The notes below the pieces were generated by a model. The model saw nothing but the letters and a program-made list of their open reading frames with translations. It searched no databases and had not been told where the DNA came from. Shown here one piece after another: positions 24,377-39,002 of a stretch of 64,000 nt of DNA (within the stretch, counting starts at the first letter, position 1; each line of letters begins with the position of its first letter). The position numbers and the translations under genes were made by a program. This DNA comes from Pegea sp. RAD2-039 (taxonomy: Eukaryota; Chordata; Thaliacea; Salpida; Salpidae), in the NCBI GenBank assembly GCA_034620365.1, contig JAQGEQ010000110.1, positions 310,001 to 374,000 of the forward strand, in the 5' to 3' direction.

Positions 24377-27300
24377 TTTGTTTCCAAACACTCCAGAAGC
24401 TTTCTGTAAACAAATGAAAATAAACGGATTTCATCAAAAGTCTACAATTCAGTAAATACAAGATGATTTTTATTCAAAATTCATTTTATTTACTCCTTAA
24501 AGTTTCAACATAAAATTTTTTAGTAATTTTTCAATATGAAACTGAGGACTTTTAGCTCAGAACTTTCTAAGAACTTTAGCTGAGTTTCTAATTTTGAAGG
24601 AAAGATTACCTGCGATGGCTGAATATTTAACATCTTTATGTTTAATAAACTCAAGTTTCTATAAACATTTACTAGAACTAGCGAACATCCATAAATAAAA
24701 AATTGAAACAGTTGATAGAAAAGTTTGAAATTTACAAATTGTTCAATTGAATATTAAAGTGAAGTGCATCACTTAAAATTGATATCAATTTAATGATTAA
24801 CAATTGTAACTGACACACTTATAAGCTTGCTCAAAAGTTTGAAAACTATTTTGCAAAAAAAAAACTGTTTTTACTTGTAGAATAGGACTGAGTGAAAGAA
24901 ATTAGTTGAGAAAGAATGAATTATGAATAAGTTTTAGGGTCAAAACCTCAGTTGGTATATGAAAAGTAGCTACTTTCATTATTTAGAATAATAGTTAACG
25001 TTGGTTTGAATGGTTGCTTTGTGTTTTAAAGTTAATAATAAAATAATAGTTTATATTTATTCTATATTTCATAAAACAATTTCTTACTTTAAATTAAAAA
25101 CGATAATGAAAAATTTTTAGAGAAATTGAAAAGTTCTTTACTTTATAAATCTAGAATTTAATTTATATCCTAGTTAATCAAGGATTTATCTAATAAAGAA
25201 AATTAAATAAAAGAAAATAATTACAGAATTTCTTCTATTAATTTTACATCTTATTTATATTAAAAAAAATTATTTGATTCAAATACAACTTTAAATAATA
25301 AAAAGTCTATTAAACTCATGCAAGCTGAAGATAAAATAAAAAATATTCATTTTAATGCATCACTTGTCAAAGAAAATATGAAGATTATTGTAAATTAAAA
25401 TTTTTCAAAAAATTTCTATTTTTTGACCTTGAGATAATTTAATCATCTTTAAAATTAAATATCTTTCAATGAAATTGAAAAGTTTTAGCTACACTGAAAA
25501 TATTATCAACAATTTAAAATTTCTTTAAAACTAAACTCATAGTATGATTACTTAAAAATAAATTAGAAAAATGTATCTTGTGGCCACAAAAGGTAATTAA
25601 TAATAGATTAAATTGTATTAAAAGTATTAGTAACAAAAAAATCTTAATAGTATGACTTTAAATAAGATAGTTTATGAATTTACTTTAAGAAAACATTAAT
25701 AACTCAATTATATTTCAGTTTATACTTACGGCTTCAATCTAATAAAATTGAAAAAATTATCAATAGAAGCCTTGTTAATATTTCATTAAAACTTATTAAA
25801 GCAACTTACCTAATAAATGTTATATATGTTGCGTTGTATTTTCATCTACTTAAGTTACTTGATAAGTAACTTTCATCATTTTAAAAGTAAAATAATTGTT
25901 TCTATTTGTATCAAAAGTAATGCTAACAGAACTAGTAAATAATTGTACTGCAAGAAAAATGAATTATTAACAATAGACAAGTCAAAAGGTTGAAATGTAT
26001 GTAATGTAAAGCTTCTTTTATAAGAAAGAAAATATATCAATCTTGAAAATAAATAAGATTTTTTGTCATTTGAAGTACTGATCTATTCTGTCAATTGTGT
26101 TCATAAATTTTTATTACAAAATTCGTTATCCTTTGAGTAGATAAAATTGAAGTATTAAATTAAGAATTTTTAACAGTTTAATTTTGTAAGCTTGTAAAAT
26201 AACCACTAAAGTAACAATATCATTTGAGAAAGCTTTGGCAAAATGAAAAGACAAAGCCAATGACCAGAGATTGAAATTTTCATAAACACTGTACAGATAA
26301 TATAAAATACAAGTTTTAAAATATAACTTCAAATTTATATTATATTGGTTTATATAATAATAAGTTTATAATATTACTTATGTAGTTAAGGTATTTAACT
26401 GCAGTGATATGATAGTCATTATTATAAACCACGCCAATAAATAAAAAAGATAGAATTAACAATTTATTAAATGCTTTTAAAAATAAAAAAGATTTTAAAA
26501 CTAAAAAATATCTTTTCGCATTAAAAATATTTTTTAATTTGAGCAGAAAAGAATCTTTATAATGATCTTTATAAACAGATATTCATAAATCATATACCTC
26601 CTTATATACTCATATAAAATTAATTTATCATTTTACTCAATGAGAAGTTAAATTAACCGTTAACAAATATTCAATAACTTTTATTCACAAAATTCAAAAT
26701 ATTAATAAATATAGCAAAAGATAATTATTAAAAATTTGAAGCTCTTGTTTACATGAAACTTTATTAAACAATCACTTTATTAATTCAAATAAATCATTAT
26801 TTTGAAATTAGTATTTGCATTCAAAAGATAAATAGGATCAACTTTCATTAAATAAAATATCTTACTATCATTAAAAATTATTTTTTACATACCATACTTG
26901 TTTAATTCAAACTCTTTTCTTTAAACTTTCAGATTTTTAGTTTTGATTACATAGATTCAAACTTATTATATGGGTTCTTAAGCATCATTTTCAAAAGATA
27001 TAATTTTAATTTTCTTGCCTAATCAAAAAGTTTAAACTATAAAAAGGGTAAGGCTTTTAAGTAAGTTATTTCTTTAAATAAAAAATTAACACTTGACAAC
27101 GGTAGCTTGCTGTTCCCAGCAACTTCGCCATGACGTCATTCTGAACGATCGCTAGTGGTAAGGATAGAATAGTTTTATGATTGGTAAAGTTGCAATAAGC
27201 TTGAAAGTAAATCTACATTCTATCAAATTATAAACTGTGTGAAAACTACGCTAAATAACAAAAAGTGTTTTACCTTTCATGAAGGTTATTTAAATGGTTG

Positions 27301-30300
27301 GTATAAAATGATCAACTTTATTAGTAAGACAAAATTTGACTTTTAAATGAACTAAATAGAAAGGAAAAAAATATTATAGGCTTTCTAAAGTATGAATTAA
27401 AATCAAATAATTAAACTAACTACTTACTTGCTTGCTTGGGTATCACTAGTTAGTGAATCAACAGTGATAAAATGAAAATCAATAATTCGAGTATGAAGTA
27501 ACAAATTTTAGTACGGTTTAAAATAGACATGCTTTGAAAAACAATAATCAGGAAAAAAACTAAGATTTCAAACAAACTTATCAACTAATCTTTAATAATG
27601 TTTTACCTATTGAAGTTAGTTCGAACTGTATACTCATAGTAATAAAAGTCGCTCCAAATATGTTTGCTTCACAAAACATATCATATAATTCTAAAAATAA
27701 AACCATTTTGTTAAGCTTAAAAAGATAAGCTGAAAGTATTTGATTAAGCTGCAGCTATTAATCAGCGCTTGTTGATTATTATTCCTTTGTAATACACTAA
27801 ATATTTGTAAAATGTGTTTCAGATTTGATAATTTTATACCTTTTTGGCTTCAATAATAAAAATTTTTGTATGTACAAACCGCTTTAATTTTTTATTTAAC
27901 AACTTGTTTTAAGACTTTCTAACAGAATTAATTTTTTCAATTGAGTAAAAACCGATTGCTTTAATTAAATTATTAATTTAATAAGTTCTAATTTGTGCAT
28001 TATTTTGAGCATTGAATATCAAATTGGTAAGTAAATGTGTTAAAGACTCATCTGCCTCATACAGAGGCGATATATTTAGAACCTAGTATCATGTATATTT
28101 TATTAAAAATACTTTATTTGTAGTAAACTTAACGAGAGTTTATTTTTGGATATGATATAGATTTTGCAAAAGAACTAAAATGATTATCATCAAGTAATAA
28201 TATGCTTCAAACATGTGTACATTTTTAACTAATGAATATTGTTGATGGTTAGTGATTTTTTAGTCTATATTCAACATCTATTATTGATACAATAATGTTG
28301 CAAATTAGTTTATTTTGATTGTCCAATCGCTTTACAGCGTAATAAGTATTCTGATTCGTTGCAAGTTCAAATTCCATATAAGGCCTAAAAGTTCAATTTA
28401 AACTATTTAGCTGTTACTAATCACTAGTGGTATCACTTAGTATTGTGCTCTTTTTTAAAAAAATTATCATTAGTTTGTTACTTTATTTGTTTTTAATTAT
28501 TGGTAATTAGTTACCGATTAGGTAACTTAGGCTCATATGCTTACAAAGGATGTAAAGAGTGCTTCACGATTAGTGACTGCAAAGCATAGAAGGCTATAGA
28601 TGGAAAAGTTAATCATCAAAACTGCATAATATATGCGCTGTTATCAATAAAGCTATATTTTGAATTTCAGCTCCTTAAACTTTATCTAATATTTTTGAAA
28701 TAAACTTTTCTAACTCCTTTGACGCATTCATAATGCACCAAGCACAAGTTCAAGTATTTTAGTCTTCACTTTCCACATTCTTCGGATTTATATTTTTAGA
28801 TATGTGTGTTGGATTTATTTTTGAATTCTTTGATATTTACAGTTATGTTGCTTGGTACTGCGACGTCTACTAGTAAACACATTCTGTTGTCTTGTTCTTT
28901 ACAGCAATGGCAGGTCTATTGGCTCTAATTTCTCAGTCTGTATTGATGTCAAAATCCTACAGTATTGTTTAGTTTTTATTTTCTAAAACAGGTTAGGATA
29001 TGCTCGTATCATTTTCTATGTATATTTTGATATTAAACTTTTTAATTTAAAAAACTTTATTTTTTGTAACCATATTTTTCTATTTAAGCCTTTAAACACA
29101 CCTTTAAAGCCGAGAATTGAAAGTTATATTTGAAAACTTCTTTAACTTGACTGCCTGCTCAAAACCAACTTCATTAAGATTAAAAAGAAATTTTTAATAC
29201 ACTCAGCTTTAATTGAATCAACTTATGATTTTTTGTACTAATTTCCTATTTAAATATTTAAAAGAAAATGCTTTGACCAAAATAAAGTAATAAATACAAC
29301 AAATTGAAAACACTGAAAAAGTTTATTTGAAAGTTTAAGATCTTTATCGTTATAAAATAATTAGACGTTTAATGTTCAACCCAATAAATTTTGATATATA
29401 TATTCTTTACATCGGTGTGAAAATGGATAAAAACTGGTAGCAAAACTAAGGAATAAAAAAAATAAAGTTTTATAAAAAAGGATTTTAAATCAAGAGTTTA
29501 TAAATTATATTTAATGTGGAACGATTTAACAGAAAGATGATAAGAAAGTTCAGGTAAGACATTTATCTTATATTTTTATCTATCTTATCACAAGATTGAA
29601 GAAAATCTTTTTTGATGACAACTTTATAATTGTTCATAATTCAAAACAATTAAAAGTGAAGAATTAAAACCATTCAAAGAAACAGTATTGGCAAAAAAAG
29701 ATTTTTTAATGTTTTACTGGTATTTAGAGCATTAGTCAAATTTTTAAACCAAATTTGTTGTTTAGTTAATTCTGTTACGAAATAAGCTGAATAATTTTTC
29801 TTAAACGGTCGAGATATTTTGAAGTATTTACAGCTGAAATAGAGCCACAATTTTCTTATCAATTTCTTAAAAAGCTTTAATTTGACAATTTAGTGATTAT
29901 TAATGGTAGCTTTTAGAGAACAAATAATTTAAAATAATATTTGAAAGTCAAAAATAATATTTGAAAACGCAAAAAATAAACAGTTGAATTTATTAAATTC
30001 AAAAGTTTTCAAAGAAGTCAATTTGTATTTTGTGGAAATGATATAGAAAAATGAAATTACTAAAAACTTATAGTTCAAAATAACCATTTAATAAATGTTA
30101 AAGTATACAACAAGCATATGAGTTAAAAGCTACAAACAAATATGTAAACAAAGTAGAAGTGAGAAAGTGGATCAATATTTAGTTTTATAAACAATAGGTT
30201 AACAATTACAGAAAAATAGTTTCAGCAGCACCCAAAGCTTCTTCTTTCAACAAACCATCAATTATTTGTCCAAAAAAGTTGTAGAAATATTCAAATGTTT

Positions 30301-30412
30301 TAAGAGCGAACTCTTAAGCTGTAGTTTAGCAAAATGGAAAAATTAATTTTACGCAAAGGGTAATTTATCATCAAAATAAAAGAAGGTGTCTGATTTCGTT
30401 TAAATTTCTACA
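24377..30412. other. 6 kb AT-rich gap between KIF17 and the SLC22 gene
   Basis: Very low in G+C with no supported coding sequence. One GC-richer island at about 27090-27180 holds TGACGTCA (27131) and a short minus-strand ATGGCGAAG. It is a candidate distal promoter or outron start for KIF17. A GTTCAAATTCC B-box-like word at about 28365 lacks a partner A box. Confidence 0.5.
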
Positions 30413-33400
30413 TCACTTATTTTCATTAATTGTAAAACACCTTGAAATTTGTTTTTTATTTATATAAAAGTATTCCGCCTCATCGACTGTTTCCATTATG
30501 ACACAACCTTTAGTTTCAGGCAGCGATAAAGATGCTAGCACGGATATCAGTCCTAAGATACAATGAGCAATTATCACCATTTGAGATTTATCAAGTAAAA
30601 TTTCCTAAACGTGAAAGTAAAATCTAAATAACTTTATTTAATCCAATTAATTTGTTGACATGGACTTTTAAAGTTATAGAAAGTTCAAAAGATACCGATA
30701 AGAACAAATACTGCATTCGGGATCCAATGGAAGTACAATTGAAGTGAGATTATGAAAGATGAAGCAATTGAACCAATTCGCCCAGAAACACTGCCTAAAG
30801 CATAAAATCTCCCTCTAAGAAACAAATGAATGAAACTAAATATGTCGATATAAATTATGTATATATTAAACTTTTCTAAAGTTCAACTTCATAAATTTGT
30901 AATTTTTGGAAATATTAAACTTAAGGGAAATAATTTACCTGATAACAGTTGGAAATATTTCTGCCGTCATATTACACAATGTTGGATAAGAAATAGAGTT
31001 TGCAAACTTGCTAATGAAAGAAAACACGATGCTGATATCAAAAAAACCTATTTATATACAAAATTACATTTGTTTTCATTAATTACAAATCATTTTTTAC
31101 AAATTAAAGTTAAGTTTATTATCAGTTTAAACCCGGTACAATTAGTAAACTTATTTTGGTAAACTTCTTTTTTCTACACTTTCAATTTATTTCTAAGATT
31201 GAAACACCAAATACTAATTTGAATAATCGAACCAAGCTCTGTTAGTACCAACGATATCATCAAACTAATACTAGTAACCAAGTTCCATCTAGCTATTATG
31301 TATTTTCTCCCAAACTTTTCCGAACAAATAATTGCAGCACAATAGGAAAAGATTTCTAAAAATCCACCTTAATAATAGTTATAAATTATAAAAATAAAAG
31401 TATGAAAGTAAATATACTGACTTATTGCATTGTTCCTAAAGATGTTTCCAGCAAGTGACCCAATGTTCAGGGACAGGCCATAATATACTATAAGAATACT
31501 GAACCTATCAATAAAAAACTGCTTTTAAATTGCCTGTGAACTATTATATAGATTTAAATGTTATGAGAAGAAGTTGCTACATAGCAAAAACAAATTTTTA
31601 AATTGATGATAGTAGCTGAAAAGTAAGAAATCTTAAATAATCTTATTTAGTGGTTGCTGGTGAATACTGTGCTCAAATTATAATGTTATTACTGTTAAAG
31701 AGTTTTATCATTTTAATAACGAATCAAACTACCAAACAAGCAAAGTTTAAATTAAATTACAAGCTTAAGAGGCTAAGCTTTCCAAATATATCGTTTTAAG
31801 AATAAATCTAATAACTGACCAATTAAACAATACATTGATTAAAGTTGTTCGAGTTCCAGGTAGCTTTAAAACTTCTTTTAAAGAATAACTTTGTGTAGTC
31901 TAAAATCAAATAACATAGTTAGTGTTTCTTGGTTTGGTTTGTGTTCTTTTAACATTACATCAGACTTTATGTTTTCTTCAGTAGTTGCTTTTTGCCAGAC
32001 TTCTTTACTAAGTGTAACTCCGTTTATTTTTGCAAATTTATCCCTAACCTAAAGTTTTAATCAAAAGCTTTCCACATCAAAATGTTATGATTAGAAATAA
32101 TAGAATTATGAAAATAATAATCAGTACCTAAAACTCACAATGCCTTAAATAATCTACTAATAGACTTGTAATGCCGTTATACAAGAACACAGAAGATTAC
32201 TATGCCGCATACTTAAATTTAACTTGATGACAATAGCCTACAGTTTTAATTACTTCTGGTAAGACAGGCCTAGTATCGTATTAGTATTGTGTGGTGTTAG
32301 TAGTTTACTAATAAGCAGTTTGACTAACACACGATTCACAGCATATAGAGGTTCTATCAATAACATATTTTCATTTTAAAGCTAAAAGCTATTTGACTAA
32401 AATTTTAACCAAAAAATCGACTCACTTTTTTTCCTTGTTTTTCTTTGTTCATCGCGAATAGCCCATCTTGGAGACTCTGGAAGAAAGATCAAAAAGAAGA
32501 AGCAAGGAGTAATCATTAGGACACTTCCAAGCTGTGAAATATTATTTCAACTTTTAACTTGAATGTCAAACTAGCCTCTTGTAAATGCTTTTATAATATC
32601 AGGTTGAAAAATATGTCTAATGTTTGCAGTAATAAAGTTAGTTTGATCGAATTCTAAACTTTGTAGAAATTTAAATTAAAGATAAATGTTGTTTTCACCA
32701 TAAGATGATGCCAGCTTCTCCAAAAGTAGGTTAAGAGAGTTTGTAAAATGTATGCAAATACGAAAAACATCTGATAAAAAATTCCATAAAAAGATCTTCG
32801 TTTTAAGTCTGTTATTTCCATCACTAAAAATTAAATTGAATCAAATTTGCAGTAATTTTGAAAAATAATAATCTTTGATAAAAATGTTTTACTTAAACCT
32901 AAAATTTTCATTTATTTTATATAAAATTATTTTCGATATATGCTTTGCTTGCGGTTCTTACAGTAAATATAACTTGCTATAGCAGCTCCATATGAAAATA
33001 TTGCAGAAAATAAACGACAAATCATGTAACTAAAAATCAAAGTAACTACAGATGAGGAATAACAAAGACCAAAACTAAAACCTATGCCAAAAAAGTATGC
33101 CAAAAGTTTAGAAGTCAATAATTTACAATGAATATTTTGGTAAAAAATCACCTTACTTGTCGGCTATCGTTCCAAAAACTATTGATCCAATTAGAACTCC
33201 CGCCTGATTTAAACTGGTAGAAATAGCTATCAAGCTGTAACGATCACAAACCAAATCAAACTGAAGAAAGATCATTCTTTTTTTCAAATTAGAAAGTTAT
33301 ATTTTTATTTGATACCTCAGTTACAACCGTTTCAGTAAATAATGTCCTGTTGTAGTGGTACCCATTATCACACGGAATAATTGAAGTATTTTTATCTAAG

Positions 33401-34231
33401 CATCCTAGTGAGTTATTACAAGCTGTAAAATTGCGTTCATAATTGTAAAAAGAAATGATTAAAGCTCATTTCAAGCCATAAATTATGCAGGAAAAAACGT
33501 TTCATGTTTACCGGTAACATCTGTTATACTTCTGCGTTTCTTTATCAAATGGAGTTGTATAATTAAGAACATCTATTTCTGAATCTCCAAATTCTTTCAA
33601 CGTTTCAACGTTACATCTTAACAATGAAGAACAAGAGTAATTTAAACCAGTGTTTTACTTTCTGTTTTAGATCGCAAATTGTACATAAATATAAAGCTTT
33701 TGAAGTTTATTGTCTAACTCTTACATTCAACTATTGCAAAATTATTCTGCATTCGACCAAACGTAGTAGCATATTGTTGTAATGACTGATTAGTGTATCT
33801 TAAAAGCTATCTTGTTCACTCTTTAAAATTGATAGCGTAAAATTTGTAATTAGTAGTCAAAACTAAGATAGAATAAAGTTCAAGAATTCTTTAATACGCT
33901 CTAGAGAATTTGATCATTTGAAAACATATGCTGCAGGAAATATGACACAGAAGTTTTAATTCTGCGGAGTAACCTAAACTGGATAGCGTTATATCTATGC
34001 GTCATAAGAACTGCTTTTAACGGTTTCTATATATTAAAGGATCGAACTGTAATCAATAGCAACAATAAATGAGCTTAGTAAACTGATAGCTTACCTGAAT
34101 TCAGGTGTATAAGCGATAAACACTGTTGCCATTTCATATATTCCTTCAAATACTTTTGAATAACACAAAATTACAAATATTATTTTTTCATTTTTTCCAA
34201 TCTTTTTTATAATTGCATCAAAATTGATCAT
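30413..34231 (-). CDS. SLC22A: SLC22-type organic ion transporter (MFS)
   Basis: Plasma-membrane transporter of the organic cation/anion/carnitine group. About 14 exons are recognisable. The first (34095-34231) encodes MINFDAIIKKIGKNEKIIFV, the usual SLC22 opening. The extracellular loop has paired cysteines and N-glycosylation sites (NYTT, NRT). Then FDLVCDRYSL, the motif-A region SLNQAGVLIGSIVFGTIADK, a transmembrane exon (about 32930-33100), DLKRRSFYGIFYQMFFVFAY, the PESPRW motif, KFGRKY, and the family C-terminus LSLPETKG. The stop is at 30413. The loop exon near 33.5 kb keeps frame only with an unusual GTTACC donor. An acceptor AG lies 8 nt upstream of the ATG. The whole gene is AT-rich and has no TGACGTCA, unlike most neighbours. 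The substrate cannot be told from sequence; the carrier may be diverged. Confidence 0.88.
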
Positions 34232-35620
34232 TTTTAACTCTAAAAAATTCGAGCGAGATATAATTTAAATAAATTAAACATCCAATCAACATCAAATCTT
34301 ACTTTATTTTATTTTTAATTCTTTTCAAATAAACATCTTTCAGTTTTATACTTCAAAAAGTTTGAAAATATTTTACTTGTAATAGAAATAAATTTTGTTA
34401 GAAATTGCTATTGAAGGATCGAATTGCTATATTATTTGTATATAAAACTGAAGGCAAAAACTCATTAGAAAATGTGTGGGTAAAACCTAGCTTCTTTTAC
34501 GAGAATGCAGATTTTGATTTTAGAATTTTCTTTGAAATTAGATTTAAAAAGTAAATAGATGATACCAGGAATTAGTTCTATTGTCAAATTTGCTAAAATT
34601 CTTTACGAACAAACTGTAAGCCGCATATGCATTCTTGCCAACAAAAAAAAGGAATTTAAATCTATTCAAAAAATTATATGAAAATAAAAAAGATGATATA
34701 GTCTTGTAAAATCTTTGCATGAAAAGAATTTCTAAATAAAAATCTTTTACTTGGTGTTTTACAACCACCAAATTCAACTTTTGATAATATTTATCTAACC
34801 AATACAACACATTGTAGTTCAGCTTTATCTTACTTAAGAATAAAGTAACTTAAACAAATCAATTTTCTGTTACATTTAATCTTACACTAAAATCACTTTT
34901 TGCAACAAATTTTTTGAACAAAATAATTTTCAAGCTGCATTTTTATGACTATTTTTAAATTTCATTTAAATTACAAATAATGTTTTCCTTTTCTATTCTT
35001 AAACAATAGCAATTCTAATTTATCTCTTTTTTTGTAAACAAGATTTTTTTGATTTGTTAAAAAAGCTCCTTTAATCTTATTTAGCTGAATAAGCACAAAA
35101 ACAATTTTTTCCTATAATTACATCGACCACTATGGTTTAGTTGAAACATTTTACAAAAAATTTCTTGGAACAATTCAAAATTTTTTTTAAATATTTCTCT
35201 TCGTTTTAGAATAAACTAGTTAATTTTAAAATCACTCTAAACTGCTTTACTAATATTTATACTTACATTGTGTAAAAATTTCTTTAACCTTTTTAATGTA
35301 TTTAAAAACTTTTCTTCTACTAAAAAAACAACTTGTTGAAGACTGATTTAAAAGTAAACATACAGAAGTATACACAACAGCGTTGTCATTTTATTGTCTT
35401 AGAAACTCCATCTTTCCTTTTTCTGTTATTAAACGTGTTTTTGTCAAGCTGCTGACGAACTTGTTAAACGTAAATAAACTTGCTTAAAACTTACTGTACT
35501 TTTTTCAACATTTTCTGCTTAAACTGTGCAAAATATTTTGAGTTTTTTTTATTTTGTTGTGATTATGCAAAGTATTTATTTTGCAATAAAAACTAATATA
35601 TGTCGGCAGATTTTAAAGTT
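34232..35620. other. AT-rich gap upstream of the SLC22 gene
   Basis: No coding signal; short open stretches here are A/T-driven. It presumably contains the SLC22 promoter. Confidence 0.55.
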
Positions 35621-36790
35621 TGTTTATTTATTTATTTCTATAACTGCTGCAAAGTTAAAGAAGTATGGATCCTTAGAATTAAAGGACTTTATTATAAAGT
35701 AAATAAGATGATTGATTTTGCAAAGATTTTGTAATCACAATTGTGCCAATTAAATTCAGATGATATGGTAATGCCAAGGTCTAGGACCGAAGATATTCGT
35801 GGAATAATAGATTTACTGAAGGAATATTGGTTTAAGGAATTTGCATTTGGTTTACGAGAGAAAGTTATAAGTTCAGACTTTGTGGACTGGATTCTGAGCT
35901 GCCAGTTCATAGACCAGTTTTCTATAGTGTGTAGTGCAGTTTGAAGTTCTGAAAGATTGTAAGATCATTAAATGAAAAATAAAAAGAAAAGGGGACCCAG
36001 AACGGAACCATGAGGAACACCGCTGGTGACTTGACTGCGAGTAGATATAGATATTTCTACTCGAGTTTTTTGGGTTCTACCTGATAAGTAATCTTCAATC
36101 CACTGTAAGATGAAGCTGTTAATTTTTGAGTTTTTCAATACAGTAACGAGCTTAGTGTGTGGGACAGAATCAAACCCTTTAGCAAAATCGAGGTATATGA
36201 TGTCACATGGAGTATTGCTTTCATAATGGGCTGTAAGCTCATTAAGAAAAGTGAGATGTTGAGTCAGGGAAGATCTCCGTTTCACAAAGCCATGTTGGAC
36301 ATCAGATATTAGATGGTGCTCCATCAAATGACTGGTCATATGATTGTGAATGATGTGCTCTTGAGTTCTGCAGATAACTGAAGTCAGCGAAACTGGTCTG
36401 TAGTTAAGTGCAGTGTTTCTGGGACCCTTTTTATGAATTGGAGTAATAATAGCTTTCTTCCAAATTTGTAGAACTCTTCCTCGCCTCAGAGTCATGTTAA
36501 AGAAAAGCGATGAAGGTAGTGATAAGGAGGAAGTAGTTTTTCTTAAAAATAAAGCTGGGATCTGATCTGGGGTGTTGGAAACTGATGATTTTAAAGAAGA
36601 AATAGCCTTAGATACCATATCGACCATTATGTCAAGATCTATCATCTCAGAGACATTTGTAAGATATTTTATAGGATAGATATTTCATTTGCTTGGAGTT
36701 TTAACGTTCATAGAAAAGGTTTGATGGGAAATCTTGGGAATGCAAAATAGCTTTCAACTAAAAATTTTTGTTAATAATCGACCGTGCGTT
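35621..36790 (-). mobile_element. Dead non-LTR retrotransposon (CR1/L2-like reverse transcriptase remnant)
   Basis: A 225-codon open stretch (35968-36645) reads as a LINE reverse transcriptase: TPDQIPALFL, KKAIITPIHKKGPRN, NYRPVSLTSVICR, LISDVQHGFVKRRS, YLDFAKGFDSVPH and the GVPHGSVLGPLFFL turn. It ends in a stop, and the polymerase box with the catalytic Asp pair is missing. Coding resemblance resumes at about 35940 (ENWSMNWQLRIQSTKSELIT), as though the box were deleted. An endonuclease-start fragment lies upstream at about 36725-36785. The minus-strand 3' end at about 35625 is an (AAAT)n-type tail. Typical APE-type LINE order, not autonomous. Confidence 0.85.
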
Positions 36791-38800
36791 GAAGAACATA
36801 CCTAATGTAATAAAAGAATTTTCTTTTTGACGCTGGTAAGATTTGATGACAGGCTTCTGTGAATTGATATCTTGAGCTCCAAGGATGGTATTTACAATGG
36901 TGTTCGAAGAGGATGTAAAAAAGAAGATTTGGACCAGTGGTTGTTTGCCGCATCCATTTCTTGAAAAACTTTGACAATTCTCAAAGCCCTTCGAACTTTG
37001 TATTTGAAATCATTTGCTTGTTCCTTAAATTATTTGAAATTACTATTTCCTTGCTATAATAAAATTATACTACAATATACTTTGAAAAATGATCATAAAC
37101 CTAAAACTGTTGACGGATCAATACTTTTTGGTGTCAACAGTTTGTAGGTCGAACCGAAAAGCCACATGCACTCCATATGCAACTATTTTACTTTTAGAAG
37201 ATATTTAAAGATGGATTAAAATACAATTAGTGTAACTTTCAGTATTTGGTCATGAAACAAAATAGTTCTACTTCTACTCTTGGTGCGAACTGACTATTTG
37301 AAATTTGCTTTAAAACAATTTTAGCATCATTAATAGAAATACCAGTGAGGCCTGGTGGTGGTCAATATCCAGCCATTTTTTTAAAATTTTTGGTCCCAAT
37401 ACAAGTGCATCAATAAATAAAGACGATAAAAAGTTGTCGCCAAAACGATAACTGCAAAAAGTAGGTCACGTCTCTTCAGCACGTTGCAGATACAATGAAT
37501 TCATCGTTTACGTTTCTTTATTGTTCTTTGTTTACCTATCATCATTTACCTTTCAGACTTTAAGAATTCTCTATTTCGAAAATAAACTAGATTATATACA
37601 GGAAATATCTACAAGATTATATACTTGAAAAGGTAATTGATATACTACGTTAATGTCTTTAACAGTTTCTTTTAAGGTTTTATAAATCTTTTTTAAGCTT
37701 TACTATTTTGACTGTTGTTTTGCTTCTACATATTTTTGTGTTGAAGAGTTACTTAGAAATATTTTTAAGACTTTTATAAATTTACAAGACTTCTGAATCA
37801 TAAATTTACTTATTTCAAAGATCACAACTTTAGCAAGTCCTTATATTGTTTTTATTTGAGGTAAAAAGTAATGAATCTGCAAAACAATTCTTCTACAAAC
37901 TATCTAATGAATAATTTTTTGAGAGCTTGCTTTTTGCATTTGGTGAAAGCCATAATTACTTGTTAAAGATAATTTAGAATTAAAAGTAAGTAAAGTTGCC
38001 AACTGCAACCAAATACAAAAGAAAAGTTTTGATTTACTATATTCCAGGTTAAGCAGCAACTGATTTTATTCTCTGCAAGCACAGATAGATAAAACTAATC
38101 AAATCTGTTTGAATTCGTTGGATTCTTAGAAAAACGTTTTGCAGAAATGCTGCTTTAATTCAAACTTCTTCTTTTAAATGTTTCTTTTCGATATTCACTT
38201 CTTTTCAAATGGTCATGAAAGTATTAAACTAAATATTTTATATGTAGTTACCAATAAATATTCCAAATAATAAAAAATACAGGTATAATATATATATCTA
38301 CTTTGTTTAAATTATTTTAGATTCAAGCAACCAAGACAAGTATAATTCTTACAACAAAATAATGTTAATAATAACAATAATAAAAGTATCAACAAATTAT
38401 TAACAAGATCTCAAAAGCTTCAAAATAATTTTTCCATCAAGTATATCAAAAAACGAAACTAAATAGTTTAATGAGTTAGTTGCTCCTATCGAACTTCAAA
38501 GAAAATAGTTTTTATAAAAAAAAGCAAAATGTTTTTAAATTGATTGAAACAGCTAAAAAGTAAACTTTTATATAAACAAATTGCTTCAATATTTGAGACT
38601 GTATAATCTGCAGCCATTTTTGAATTAAACGAATTTACATCCAGTATCTTTTAGACTCTATTTTACAAATTGAATCACCTTTTAGTAACAAGAGAATCAT
38701 AACAGTATTTTAGCTTATAATTAAAGTGGATATTTTTTAGGACTGAAGGAATATTGAGTTGTTTCTTTTATCTAAATGGAAAATCAGCAAACTAGTTGTG

Positions 38801-38880
38801 ATATTTATTTATTTATTTCAATAAATGCGAAGGAGGGTACCAGAAAAGAGTACCTCTCGCTAACACATAATTTCACAAAT
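38801..38880 (-). repeat. Dispersed hairpin repeat, copy C, with compensatory stem change
   Basis: Same layout as copies A and B, but the stem is GGTAC (38836-38840) and GTACC (38850-38854) instead of GGTGC and GCACC; both sides changed together. After the shared 80 bp, the word GATGTAACACAT at about 38917 is also found next to copy E. Confidence 0.75.
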
Positions 38881-39002
38881 ATAATCTATTTAGTCAAAAA
38901 TATAGAAAGTAAAAGATGTAACACATCATATACAAATGATACTCCAACTTGCTCTGTATTCTTTGTCAGATTTATATTCAAATCATTGGTGCAGCTGCAT
39001 CA

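Noticed and set aside
28320-28385. Possible tRNA or tRNA-derived SINE (GTTCAAATTCC B-box-like word)
   Set aside because: No A box, no cloverleaf pairing, and no anticodon stem that I could draw.
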